A DNA stretch of 64,000 nucleotides from Pelagirhabdus alkalitolerans (GTDB taxonomy: Bacteria > Bacillota > Bacilli > Bacillales > Amphibacillaceae). The notes below the pieces were generated by a model. It was not told where the DNA came from and searched no databases. It was given only the letters and a program-made list of their open reading frames with translations. Positions 52,573 through 60,806 of this stretch are shown in pieces; the first letter of the stretch is position 1; each line of letters starts with the position of its first letter. The translations under genes were made by a program, and so were the position numbers. The stretch spans positions 138,439 through 202,438 of the forward strand of contig NZ_FMYI01000005.1 of the NCBI RefSeq assembly GCF_900096905.1, read 5' to 3'.

Positions 52573-53949
52573 TTATTCTACCGGTTCCTCTTCTAAATCG
52601 CCCGATTCTTCAAACTCTTCTAATTCATCAGCCACTTCTTCTTCTAACTCATCTGGAATGACTAAATCAGGATACGCATTCGTCACTCGGCTATAAAATT
52701 CTGCAAGGGCTTCTTCTTGTGTTGCGTCCCCTTCTACATAAGCACCTACTTGAGTACCAAATAATTCTTCAATTGTTTGGTCATAGGCTGTAACATGACT
52801 AGCATCAATCTCTTCAGCACGCTCCATGAAGAAGTCATAATGGTTTTGTCCACCTAAGAAATCATTTGAATAATCTTCTCCAATTTCATCCATCACTGGA
52901 TAATAAGACAATACATCGCCTGTTTCAGATACCCATTCTGTTAGGAATTCTTCATCATTTACTAACATTTGAATGAACTCAAATGCTAATTCATGGTTTT
53001 CTGAATCCTTATACATCCCAATCCAAGTACCACCTTCAAAGTATGGTGTCGGACCATTTGTAACCGCCCAGTCACCTGCTGTTTCTTGAGCTTCCACCTC
53101 TAGTACTGAGTGTAGCCCCCACGTCGGAAGTGATACGGCAAATACTTCTGTTTCATCTGTTTGTTCTTCATCTTCATCTAGTTCATCCCAGCCAACGTTA
53201 TAGCTGATCGGGCCTGTAAATGAAGCAAACCATGCTGGTGACCACGCTGGTGCTAGAGCTGTATATTGCTCATCACGTAATGTTTTTGCATAATCAAAAT
53301 ACGTCATACGCTCATCTGTCATAATGAGTTCATCATTTTCATTTACCCATGGCTGAGGATTTGCACCATTTGTATAAGGGGCAATTGAACCTTCATCAGG
53401 GAAAAGACGGTAATCATGCTCTTTCATCATCTCCCCTACTTCTAACAACCCTTCTACAGTATCAAACATCTCACCTATTTCATCTGGATCATCTGTACCA
53501 AGTACTTCTTCTGCAATACTACGACGATAATAGATACCACCTGGAGTTGTTTGCCAAGACAACGCTCTCATAGAACCTTCTTCGTCTCGACCTAAGTCCC
53601 AAACATACTCCATGTAATCGTCGCTCCACTCATCGACATTGTATGGATCTTGTGATAAGTCTTCCCAGTAATCTTGATTAACCCAATCTTTTAAATAAAC
53701 AATTTCACCAGTGAAAACATCCGGTGCCCCACTACCACTTTCTAAAGCAGGTCTTAATGTATTAACATAGTTTTCTGTCGGAATAATTTGAAGATCAACA
53801 TTTACATCGTGTAATTCTTCAAAATACTCAATGGGTTCTTGTAATTCATCCGTAAATGATGTGACCACTAAATCTGGCTCATCATCTCCACACGCCGCAA
53901 GAAAACCTAACAAACTTACCATCATCACTAAAAATAGACTTTTTTTCAA
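52573..53949 (-). CDS. Carbohydrate ABC transporter substrate-binding lipoprotein
   Basis: 458 residues from a TTG at 53949 behind GGGAGG; the frame is open 14 codons further but the signal peptide MKKSLFLVMMVSLLGFLAAC fits this start. The lipobox is LAAC. The rest matches extracellular solute-binding protein family 1 (LRPALESGSGAPDVFTGEIV; GGTWIGMYKDSENHELAFEFIQ). An acidic C-terminal tail of about 25 residues (EEEVADELEEFEESGDLEEE) is unusual. First gene of the operon, with two palindromic operators upstream. Confidence 0.92.
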   Translation of the reverse strand: MKKSLFLVMMVSLLGFLAACGDDEPDLVVTSFTDELQEPIEYFEELHDVNVDLQIIPTENYVNTLRPALESGSGAPDVFTGEIVYLKDWVNQDYWEDLSQDPYNVDEWSDDYMEYVWDLGRDEEGSMRALSWQTTPGGIYYRRSIAEEVLGTDDPDEIGEMFDTVEGLLEVGEMMKEHDYRLFPDEGSIAPYTNGANPQPWVNENDELIMTDERMTYFDYAKTLRDEQYTALAPAWSPAWFASFTGPISYNVGWDELDEDEEQTDETEVFAVSLPTWGLHSVLEVEAQETAGDWAVTNGPTPYFEGGTWIGMYKDSENHELAFEFIQMLVNDEEFLTEWVSETGDVLSYYPVMDEIGEDYSNDFLGGQNHYDFFMERAEEIDASHVTAYDQTIEELFGTQVGAYVEGDATQEEALAEFYSRVTNAYPDLVIPDELEEEVADELEEFEESGDLEEEPVE

Positions 53950-54009
53950 AATCGTTCCCTCCCATAATATAAATATATATTGATCTTTCATTGTTACTAA
54001 ATTGATAGA

Positions 54010-54023
54010 GTAAAGCGCTTTAC
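54010..54023. promoter_or_regulatory. LacI operator 1 (GTAAAGCGCTTTAC)
   Basis: A perfect 14-bp palindrome, 61 bp before the binding-protein start codon. It is identical to the copy at 54111 and shares the AAAGCGCTTT core with the site before the lacI gene. LacI-family proteins bind such sites; a cre role for CcpA is also possible. Confidence 0.78.
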
Positions 54024-54110
54024 ATTTAATTTTATAAAAAAATACCTCGATTAAGAGTCTATATTTCGATATATTTCATTTTATTTTGAAAAAACGACTA
54101 ATAATTTAAG

Positions 54111-54124
54111 GTAAAGCGCTTTAC
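54111..54124. promoter_or_regulatory. LacI operator 2 (GTAAAGCGCTTTAC)
   Basis: Second identical copy, 101 bp from the first, just beyond the stop codon of the lacI gene. Spacing of about 9.6 helical turns would allow a repression loop. Confidence 0.78.
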
Positions 54125-54145
54125 TATTAGGTAAACAAAACCCAC

Positions 54146-55141
54146 TTATAGGGCTCTGCACGATCCTCTTTTAATTAATTGAACTGGGACGACCTTTGTG
54201 TATTGCTTCGTCTCGCCATTCATCTTATCTAACAGCATGATAGCCGCTTGCCTGCCAATCAACTCTTTATCTTGCTTGATCGTTGTAAGTGGCGGATTCG
54301 TATGTTTAGCAATGGCAATATCATCAAAGCCAATAATGGATATATCATCAGGTACTTTTAGACCCGCTTCTTCAATGACTTTCATAGCACCAATCGCCAT
54401 CATATCACCTGATACAACAACGGCAGTAGGCTTATCTTGGTTCGCAAGCAATTTAATCATCGCTTCGCGCCCACCTTCATAAGAGAAGTAACCTCCACTT
54501 ACCATATAAGTTTCTGGTATAGCCAAGTTATGCGATTCCATCGCCTTTTTGAAGCCTTTGATTCGTTCGTCCGCTGCAAAAACAGTTTGCTCACCCATTA
54601 TGTGAGCAATTTTTTTGTGACCTAAATCCACCAAATGATCAACAGCTAACTTACTGCCATGGCGGTTATCACTATGGACTGAACTGGGTCTGTCAACTGG
54701 CAAATCAATAAAAACGATTGGAAAAGGCGACTCATCGATGTTAACCATGTTATCACCAAACGCTTGAACAACGACGACACCATCCACACCTCTGTGCTTT
54801 AAGTGATTAAATGTTTCTTGCTCCAACCCTCTATTTCTAGATAGAAATAAAAGGTCAAAATTATATAACTCCACATGTTTCTTAAATGACTCAATAACTT
54901 CACTGAAAAACGGGTGGGCAATCCCAACTCCTAAATTTTCCGAGAAAACGACTCCAATCAACCAAGACTTGTTTGTTACAAGTGTTCTTGCTGATGAATT
55001 CGGTGTATAACCCAGCTCATCAACAGCTTGCATTACTTTTTTCTTCGCTTTTTGACTGACGTTTGGATAATCATTAAGTACTTTAGATACAGTTGTAATA
55101 GAATAACCTGATAACTCTGCAATATCATAAATAGTTGTCAT
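54146..55141 (-). CDS. LacI-family transcriptional repressor
   Basis: 331 residues. Helix-turn-helix and hinge TIYDIAELSGYSITTVSKVL...NSSARTL (1-55), then a periplasmic-binding-like sensor with RHGSKLAVDHLVDLGHKKIAHI and DDISIIGFDDIAIAKHTNPPLTTIKQD. AAGGAG is 6 nt from the ATG. Three palindromes with the core AAAGCGCTTT surround it, one over its own promoter. It probably senses a beta-gluco-oligosaccharide and controls the operon downstream. Confidence 0.93.
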   Translation of the reverse strand: MTTIYDIAELSGYSITTVSKVLNDYPNVSQKAKKKVMQAVDELGYTPNSSARTLVTNKSWLIGVVFSENLGVGIAHPFFSEVIESFKKHVELYNFDLLFLSRNRGLEQETFNHLKHRGVDGVVVVQAFGDNMVNIDESPFPIVFIDLPVDRPSSVHSDNRHGSKLAVDHLVDLGHKKIAHIMGEQTVFAADERIKGFKKAMESHNLAIPETYMVSGGYFSYEGGREAMIKLLANQDKPTAVVVSGDMMAIGAMKVIEEAGLKVPDDISIIGFDDIAIAKHTNPPLTTIKQDKELIGRQAAIMLLDKMNGETKQYTKVVPVQLIKRGSCRAL

Positions 55142-55154
55142 GTCGAACTCCTTA

Positions 55155-55202
55155 GGAAAGCGCTTTCCACTATAATATATTATGTTCCCTACTAAAAGTC
55201 AA
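55155..55202 (-). promoter_or_regulatory. lacI promoter and operator 3
   Basis: On the minus strand TTGACT (55197-55202) - 17 bp - TATATT (55174-55179), followed by the palindrome GGAAAGCGCTTTCC (55155-55168) at the transcript start. This implies autoregulation, or CcpA control. Confidence 0.72.
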
Positions 55203-55209
55203 TGCTTTC

Positions 55210-55863
55210 TTATGAATTAATATGTTTTTGATTTTGTTTTTTTGCTTCTAGAGTTTTGAAAGTTTGTTGGGAAATGCTTTGGATTAGTAATGCCGGTGCA
55301 CTTATCATATAGAACGGAATAACTGCGGGTACAAACGCGACGATGATACCAAATACAAATAGTCCAAGTAAAATTCCGATTGAAGATAAAGGAAAGATAC
55401 CGGAAACCCAAAAAGCATCTTTCAACACTGTTCGAATTTTTTGATCATAATGTGTGAAAATTGATAAAGAAAAACTTGTCATTAACGTCCACAACAAAAA
55501 TAAAATAATTAATGCGGGTACGACCACATAATCGACAATCCAATTAAATGGAAGTGCGCGAATAACAGCAAAATCGACTACCACAAACAAGTGAACCGAT
55601 AACAAAATATAAAATAATTGATTACCCTTTATAAATTCTCGTCGGTACGTCTTATAAAATACACTAAACACTTTTTTGTTGTCTGGCGCTTTTAATTGCT
55701 GGCGAATAACATTAAACACAGCGACTGTCGCAGGCCCCATACCAAACACACCTAAACCAATGATTGAAAACAAAATCCACAGAATGTTAATGTAGGCGAG
55801 CTTAACAAACCAATCAAGCATTGACATCACACCCTGCATCGCGCCTCCTTCAGTCTGACTCAT
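55210..55863 (-). CDS. YesL-family (DUF624) membrane protein
   Basis: 217 residues from the ATG at 55863 behind AAGGGAG; the frame is open 14 codons further. Five hydrophobic segments with GLGVFGMGPATVAVFNVIRQ near the N-terminus and KDAFWVSGIFPLSSIGILLG fit the YesL family, found beside sugar ABC transporters of Bacilli. Function unknown; it lies just upstream of the LacI gene. Confidence 0.83.
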   Translation of the reverse strand: MSQTEGGAMQGVMSMLDWFVKLAYINILWILFSIIGLGVFGMGPATVAVFNVIRQQLKAPDNKKVFSVFYKTYRREFIKGNQLFYILLSVHLFVVVDFAVIRALPFNWIVDYVVVPALIILFLLWTLMTSFSLSIFTHYDQKIRTVLKDAFWVSGIFPLSSIGILLGLFVFGIIVAFVPAVIPFYMISAPALLIQSISQQTFKTLEAKKQNQKHINS

Positions 55864-55953
55864 AAAAAAAACTCCCTTTTCTATATATTTATCTACCTTT
55901 TTCAATATAAATGATTTTATCTTTACTCACAACTTGAATCTATTTACCAAATT

Positions 55954-55994
55954 AAAACACCTTACTCTCAAAGGCCAGAAAGTAAGGTGTTTTT
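55954..55994 (-). terminator. Terminator after adcB
   Basis: AAAACACCTTACT (55954-55966) pairs with AGTAAGGTGTTTT (to 55993), 10 nt beyond the adcB stop, with T following on the minus strand. Confidence 0.8.
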
Positions 55995-56004
55995 GGAATA
56001 TTTA

Positions 56005-56838
56005 TTAACTTTTCGAAAATTGATTTTGCTTAAATCGTAATGTGATTTTTTTACCAATAACCGTTAATGCAAAAATAAAAATAAAAATCAGCGTAATCGA
56101 TGCACCTGGTGGTGTGCCGTATTCATATGATGCAACAAGTCCACTCAGCATTCCAGTCAATGCAATGATCATACCAATAAAAATAACACCATTAAAACTT
56201 TTACTCAATCGCATCGAAATAGCAGCTGGTAAGATTAGGATCGCTGAGACTAATAGAGCACCTACGATCGGCATAACAACAGCAATCGTCACACCGGTTA
56301 GAATATTAAATAAAATAGACATCCATTTAATGGGTAAACCAGCTGTGAATGCTGTATCCTCATCAAATGTCAAAACATACATCGGCTTACGGAATAGTAC
56401 ATATAACGATCCGATTATGACTGTTAAAATAGCGAGCATCAAAACTTGTTGTTGATTGATCGTCACAATTGAACCGAACAAGAATTGATTCATACTCAAG
56501 GTCGCACCACCATCATTCAGACCCATTAAAACAAGCGCTACTGCCATACCCGTCGACATTAAGATAGCAATTGATATTTCTGAGTAAGACCTATACAACA
56601 TACGTAAATACTCCAACGCGACGGCAATCAAAACAACAACAAAGATATTGGTAATGGTCGGATCTGTTCCAATGAGCATGCCTAAAGCAACACCCGCTAA
56701 AGAGACGTGTGACAAGGTATCTGCCATTAACGACTGCCTACGTAAAATTAAGAACAATCCGAGCATCGGCGCAATTAATGAAATGAAGAATGATGCTTGG
56801 AAAGCTCTTTGCATGAATCCATAGAAAAACATCTCCAT
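56005..56838 (-). CDS. adcB: Zinc ABC transporter permease
   Basis: 277 residues with eight or nine membrane segments. LRRQSLMADTLSHVSLAGVALG (33-54) is the ABC-3 family signature of ZnuB/AdcB. The ATG has an AAGGAGG box 7 nt upstream, so its 64-nt overlap with adcC is real. It carries zinc across the membrane. Confidence 0.92.
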   Translation of the reverse strand: MEMFFYGFMQRAFQASFFISLIAPMLGLFLILRRQSLMADTLSHVSLAGVALGMLIGTDPTITNIFVVVLIAVALEYLRMLYRSYSEISIAILMSTGMAVALVLMGLNDGGATLSMNQFLFGSIVTINQQQVLMLAILTVIIGSLYVLFRKPMYVLTFDEDTAFTAGLPIKWMSILFNILTGVTIAVVMPIVGALLVSAILILPAAISMRLSKSFNGVIFIGMIIALTGMLSGLVASYEYGTPPGASITLIFIFIFALTVIGKKITLRFKQNQFSKS

Positions 56839-57491
56839 GGTGACCCCTCCTTCCGCACAAGTTCAATATGTTTATCTGCATAACGGCGGAGCTCTTCATG
56901 GTCATGGGTCACCATTAGAATGCCTTTACCATGCGCTTCACTGTTGTGTTTTAGTAATTGATAAAATTGTTCACGCGAATGAACATCCATTCCTGTCGTT
57001 GGTTCATCCAATACAAATAAATTAGGATCTGTCGCAAAAACACGTGCAATGGAAATCCGCTGTTTTTGACCACCTGATAATTCACCAATTTTCTTATGGC
57101 GCATGTCCCACATGCCAACAGATTCTAATGAACGACGAACATGTTCTTTGTCATGCTTATCTAATTTTTTAAACCATTTCCCTCTTTGAAAACGACCCGA
57201 TTGCACCAGTTCAAGGACTGTACTTGGAAAACCAGCATTGAATGACGCGACTTGTTGGGGTACATAGCCGACAACTAGCTTTTTACCTTTTCGATTTTTA
57301 CTTGAAAGGCTAACCGTTCCTTTTGTCGGCTTCAAAAGTCCTAATATATTACGTAGTAACGTTGTTTTAGCCGCTCCATTTTCGCCTGTTAACATCACAA
57401 AATCACCCGGATTCACTTCAAACGAGATATTTTCCAGTACAGGTTCATTTTCATAATGAAAGGCAAGATCATTCACTCTTATATATTGCAT
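56775..57491 (-). CDS. adcC: Zinc ABC transporter ATP-binding protein
   Basis: 238 residues from the ATG at 57491; the frame is open 28 codons further without sense. Walker A reads TGENGAAKTTLLRN with Ala before Lys, a trait I recall from streptococcal AdcC, so not a defect. PQQVASFNAGFPSTVLELVQ, signature SGGQKQR and Walker B LFVLDEPTTGMD follow. It pairs with AdcB, whose gene starts inside its last 64 nt. A Zur box stands 72 nt upstream. Confidence 0.92.
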   Translation of the reverse strand: MQYIRVNDLAFHYENEPVLENISFEVNPGDFVMLTGENGAAKTTLLRNILGLLKPTKGTVSLSSKNRKGKKLVVGYVPQQVASFNAGFPSTVLELVQSGRFQRGKWFKKLDKHDKEHVRRSLESVGMWDMRHKKIGELSGGQKQRISIARVFATDPNLFVLDEPTTGMDVHSREQFYQLLKHNSEAHGKGILMVTHDHEELRRYADKHIELVRKEGSPWRCFSMDSCKELSKHHSSFH

Positions 57492-57562
57492 ACCTTTTGC
57501 GACCTTTCTTTTTAAATAATTTATAAGTTCCATTTCATTATACACACACCACACATTTTTGT

Positions 57563-57583
57563 AAATCGAATGCATTACGATTT
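57563..57583. promoter_or_regulatory. Zur box upstream of adcCB
   Basis: AAATCGAATGCATTACGATTT fits the B. subtilis Zur consensus AAATCGTAATNATTACGATTT at 17 of the 20 defined positions. It lies upstream of the adcC start, so zinc excess should silence adcCB. Confidence 0.82.
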
Positions 57584-57594
57584 ACAAACGAAAT

Positions 57595-57633
57595 AAGAAC
57601 TCTATCAGTTTTCATATGATTGATAGAGTTCTT
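57595..57633 (-). terminator. Terminator after adcA
   Basis: AAGAACTCTATCA (57595-57607) pairs perfectly with TGATAGAGTTCTT (57621-57633), 12 nt beyond the adcA stop. Confidence 0.85.
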
Positions 57634-57645
57634 AAAGTTTTCATC

Positions 57646-59244
57646 TTATTGGATGCTTAATTGTAGTGCTTCTAAATTGTCTCGCATCACATCTATATAA
57701 CCTAAATCACCTTCTGCTAATTCTTCAGGTAATGATTCTAAATCATGGAGAACAGCCGTCTCTGTTCCAGTTTCAGTTGCGACCGTTTGAGCAATATCTG
57801 AATTTGCACCCGATTGATAATAAATAACAGGAGCACCTGTCTCTTCAACGAGATCACCAATCTCAGCAATACGAGAAGGACTTGGTTCTACTTCAGTTGA
57901 CAGCCCACCAATTGAAATCTGCTCCAAGTCATAGCGGTTCTCAATATAACCAAATGCTTGGTGTTGAACAACAAATGTTCTATTTTCTGCACCTTCAAAA
58001 GCTGCTTCATATTCTTCATGTAATTCTTGAAGTTCTGTGTTAAATTCTTCAGCATTTTCTGTATAAATGTCTTCTCCATCTGGATCTGCTTCGATTAACG
58101 CATCACGAATTGTGTTAACCTGTTCTTGAGCATATATCGGATCTAGCCAAATATGAGGATCTGTATCATCATGATCATCTATTTCCACTTGAACTGCTTC
58201 AGACTCAGCATATGCCTCGTGATCATCATCGTAAAGAACAGCTTTCACTTCAAAGCTTTCTCTTGATGTTTCATAATCAAAATAATGACTGTCTTGACCA
58301 GAGATCATTTCCCATTCATCATTGTGGTCATATCGCTTGTACCAATGCCAGTCATCATACTCAACATCAGAATGTAATATCGCTTCAAGTGATACGACAT
58401 CTCCTGAATGATAATGCTCAGACAGACCTGATAATTCAATTGTATCCGATTCATGATCATGCCCGTTATCTTCATGACTGTGATCATCTTCGTCTTCGCG
58501 ATCGTGTCCATCATCGTCATGATCATGATCATCATCGTGATTATCTATATCAATCTCAAAAGGTTCTGATTCAGCGTAGACATCATGATCATCATCGTAA
58601 AGAGCAGCTTTCACTTCAAAATCGTGATTCCCAGCTTCATAAGAAAACGTATTTGAGCCTTGACCAGAAACCATTTCCCATTCACTATCTGAATCATCTC
58701 TTGTATACCAATGCCAATCGTCATATTCGACATCAGATTCTAAATCAGCTGTTAACTCTATCATTTCACCTGTATGATAATGATGATTTTCACCTGATAT
58801 GATCACAGAATCTTCACTTTCATATTCGTGGTCATGTTCATCTTCTTCATCATAATGATCCGAATCAAATACATCCATACCATCCGCTGCTCTAGCTACA
58901 ATTAGATCATCATTTTCAACTGTATCTAATAAACTCTCAGCCCAAAATTCCATCTCTTCACTACTGTACACAAATACATCTGCATCATTGACCTCGGCAA
59001 CATCTTGTGCGCTCGGTTCATAATGATGGGCATCATCACCTCCCGAAACCATTAATGACACATTCGCACGCTCACCTGCTATTTGCTGAGTAAACTCATA
59101 CATCGGATAAAATGATGTGACAACATCAATCTCGGCATCATCACCAGCGTCAGTCTCTCCTATATCTTCTTGATTACAAGCAGATAGTAAAATACCACTC
59201 ACAAACATAGCCAACATGGCGATTACTATTTTTTGTTTAGTCAT
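57646..59244 (-). CDS. adcA: Zinc-binding lipoprotein AdcA/ZnuA with two inserted tandem domains
   Basis: 532 residues against about 310 for a plain ZnuA. Lipoprotein signal ending LLSAC, then the N-terminal lobe with DDAHHYEPSAQDV (His about 71) and the C-terminal lobe with VVQHQAFGYIENRY (His about 427) and IGGLSTEVEPSPSRI. Between them, where ZnuA has a His-rich loop, are two copies of an approximately 88-residue domain (about 144-233 and 265-352), each with HTGE/HSGD...VEYDDWHWY...EWEM[VI]SGQ...FEVKA[AV]LYDDDH[DE][AV]YAESE, joined by a D/H-rich linker of about 30 residues. A Zur box lies upstream. Secreted zinc capture is the role. Confidence 0.9.
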   Translation of the reverse strand: MTKQKIVIAMLAMFVSGILLSACNQEDIGETDAGDDAEIDVVTSFYPMYEFTQQIAGERANVSLMVSGGDDAHHYEPSAQDVAEVNDADVFVYSSEEMEFWAESLLDTVENDDLIVARAADGMDVFDSDHYDEEDEHDHEYESEDSVIISGENHHYHTGEMIELTADLESDVEYDDWHWYTRDDSDSEWEMVSGQGSNTFSYEAGNHDFEVKAALYDDDHDVYAESEPFEIDIDNHDDDHDHDDDGHDREDEDDHSHEDNGHDHESDTIELSGLSEHYHSGDVVSLEAILHSDVEYDDWHWYKRYDHNDEWEMISGQDSHYFDYETSRESFEVKAVLYDDDHEAYAESEAVQVEIDDHDDTDPHIWLDPIYAQEQVNTIRDALIEADPDGEDIYTENAEEFNTELQELHEEYEAAFEGAENRTFVVQHQAFGYIENRYDLEQISIGGLSTEVEPSPSRIAEIGDLVEETGAPVIYYQSGANSDIAQTVATETGTETAVLHDLESLPEELAEGDLGYIDVMRDNLEALQLSIQ

Positions 59245-59267
59245 CTATGTTCCCCCTAATTATTTTT

Positions 59268-59288
59268 AAATCGTAATTATTACGTTTT
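59268..59288. promoter_or_regulatory. Zur box upstream of adcA
   Basis: AAATCGTAATTATTACGTTTT fits the Zur consensus at all but one defined position and lies 24 nt before the adcA start codon. Confidence 0.85.
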
Positions 59289-59355
59289 ATAACTTACCAT
59301 TCTTTATTAGTTACTGTCAAGCATTTTATTATATTTAATGGCCTTCTTTACAAAC

Positions 59356-59401
59356 AAAAAAGGTTGTTAAACCGTCAACTGACGATTCAACAACCTTTTT
59401 T
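59356..59401 (-). terminator. Terminator of the cdaA-cdaR-glmM operon
   Basis: AAAAAAGGTTGTT-type arm (from 59356) pairs with AACAACCTTTTTT (to 59401), with an inner CGTCA/TGACG hairpin, 8 nt beyond the glmM stop. Confidence 0.88.
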
Positions 59402-59408
59402 AATTTTT

Positions 59409-60755
59409 TTATTTCATCCCTAATAATTCATCGATTACATTTACAACCTGATCGGCTGCTTCATTACAACGATCAACAGTTGGCGCTTCAACCATTACAC
59501 GGACAAGTGACTCTGTTCCCGATGGTCGAACAAGTACGCGCCCCTCATCACCCATTTCATTTTCCACTTTTGTGATGATTTCTTGGATGCGCTCATCCAC
59601 TAGAGCTTTATATTTATCAACAACTCTTACGTTTTTCAACACTTGAGGGAATTTTACCATTTCATCAGCTAAGTCAGATAATTTACGACCGGTTTCTTTC
59701 ATCACGTTAATTAACTGTAACGCAGTCAACATACCATCCCCAGTTGTATTATAATCAAGGAATATAATGTGACCAGACTGCTCACCACCAAGGTTATAGC
59801 CACCTCTACGCATTTCTTCCATCACGTAACGGTCACCAACATCTGTCTTATCACTCTTCATCCCGTTCTCTTCGATGGCTTTATAAAAACCTAAGTTGCT
59901 CATTACCGTTGATACAACTGTCGAATGACGCAAAAGCCCTCGATCGTTAAAGTGCTTCGCACAGATATACATAATTTGATCACCATCAACAATACGACCT
60001 AACTCGTCAACTGCAATTAAACGGTCACCATCACCATCAAACGCTAAACCAATATTTGCTTCTTTTTCAATCACGTAAGCTTGGAGCTTCTCTGGATGTG
60101 TCGACCCAACACCATCGTTAATGTTCAATCCATCTGGTGATGTGCCAATTGTTGAAATGTCAGCCTCTAAATCCGCAAATAAATGTGTAGCAAGCGGTGA
60201 TGCGGATCCATTTGCACAATCCAGTGCAATATGTAAATCTTCAAAATCGTTATCAACTGATTGTTTAAGGTATTGAATATACTTTTGTCCACCTTCAAAA
60301 TAATCTGTTATCTGACCAATGCCAGATCCGGCTGGACGAGGTAATGTATCTTCTTTTGCATCAATCAATGCTTCAATTTCTTCCTCTTGTGCGTCTGTTA
60401 GTTTAAAGCCATCAGAACCGAAGAACTTTATTCCATTATCCTCCACAGGGTTGTGTGATGCTGAGATCATCGCACCTGCTTGTGCACTCATCGCCTTCGT
60501 TAAATAAGCTACACCTGGGGTCGTAATAACACCTAAACGCATGACTTCGGCACCTGTTGATAATAAACCCGCAATCAATGCACTCTCTAGCATTTCACCA
60601 GAAATTCGTGTATCTTTACCAATCAAAACTTTTGGTTTGTCTGCTTGATTTGTTAAAACATAGCCACCAAAGCGCCCTAATTTAAATGCTAATTCTGGTG
60701 TTAACTCTTTATTGGCAATACCTCTTACACCATCAGTTCCAAAATATTTACCCAT
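59409..60755 (-). CDS. glmM: Phosphoglucosamine mutase
   Basis: 448 residues. GKYFGTDGVRGIAN, catalytic phosphoserine in MISASHNPVEDNGIKFFG (Ser about 101), metal loop LAFDGDGDRLIAVD and GGEQSGHIIF, and the C-terminal VRPSGTESLVRVM. It interconverts glucosamine 6- and 1-phosphate. It lies downstream of cdaA-cdaR, as in most Firmicutes; GlmM binds and inhibits CdaA in several species. Confidence 0.97.
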   Translation of the reverse strand: MGKYFGTDGVRGIANKELTPELAFKLGRFGGYVLTNQADKPKVLIGKDTRISGEMLESALIAGLLSTGAEVMRLGVITTPGVAYLTKAMSAQAGAMISASHNPVEDNGIKFFGSDGFKLTDAQEEEIEALIDAKEDTLPRPAGSGIGQITDYFEGGQKYIQYLKQSVDNDFEDLHIALDCANGSASPLATHLFADLEADISTIGTSPDGLNINDGVGSTHPEKLQAYVIEKEANIGLAFDGDGDRLIAVDELGRIVDGDQIMYICAKHFNDRGLLRHSTVVSTVMSNLGFYKAIEENGMKSDKTDVGDRYVMEEMRRGGYNLGGEQSGHIIFLDYNTTGDGMLTALQLINVMKETGRKLSDLADEMVKFPQVLKNVRVVDKYKALVDERIQEIITKVENEMGDEGRVLVRPSGTESLVRVMVEAPTVDRCNEAADQVVNVIDELLGMK

Positions 60756-60806
60756 CTTGTATCTCTCCTTTATTTCCTATTACAGAAAATGAACGACACC
60801 ATCTCA

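Noticed and set aside
57365..57395. Ala instead of Gly in the AdcC Walker A motif as a sign of inactivity
   Set aside because: The same GENGAAK form is a trait of the AdcC lineage, so the pump is expected to work.
58212..58802. A 196-codon plus-strand frame rich in His, Arg and Asp
   Set aside because: It is the antisense shadow of the D/H-rich repeats of adcA; the complementary codons of GAT/CAT produce it. No ribosome binding site.
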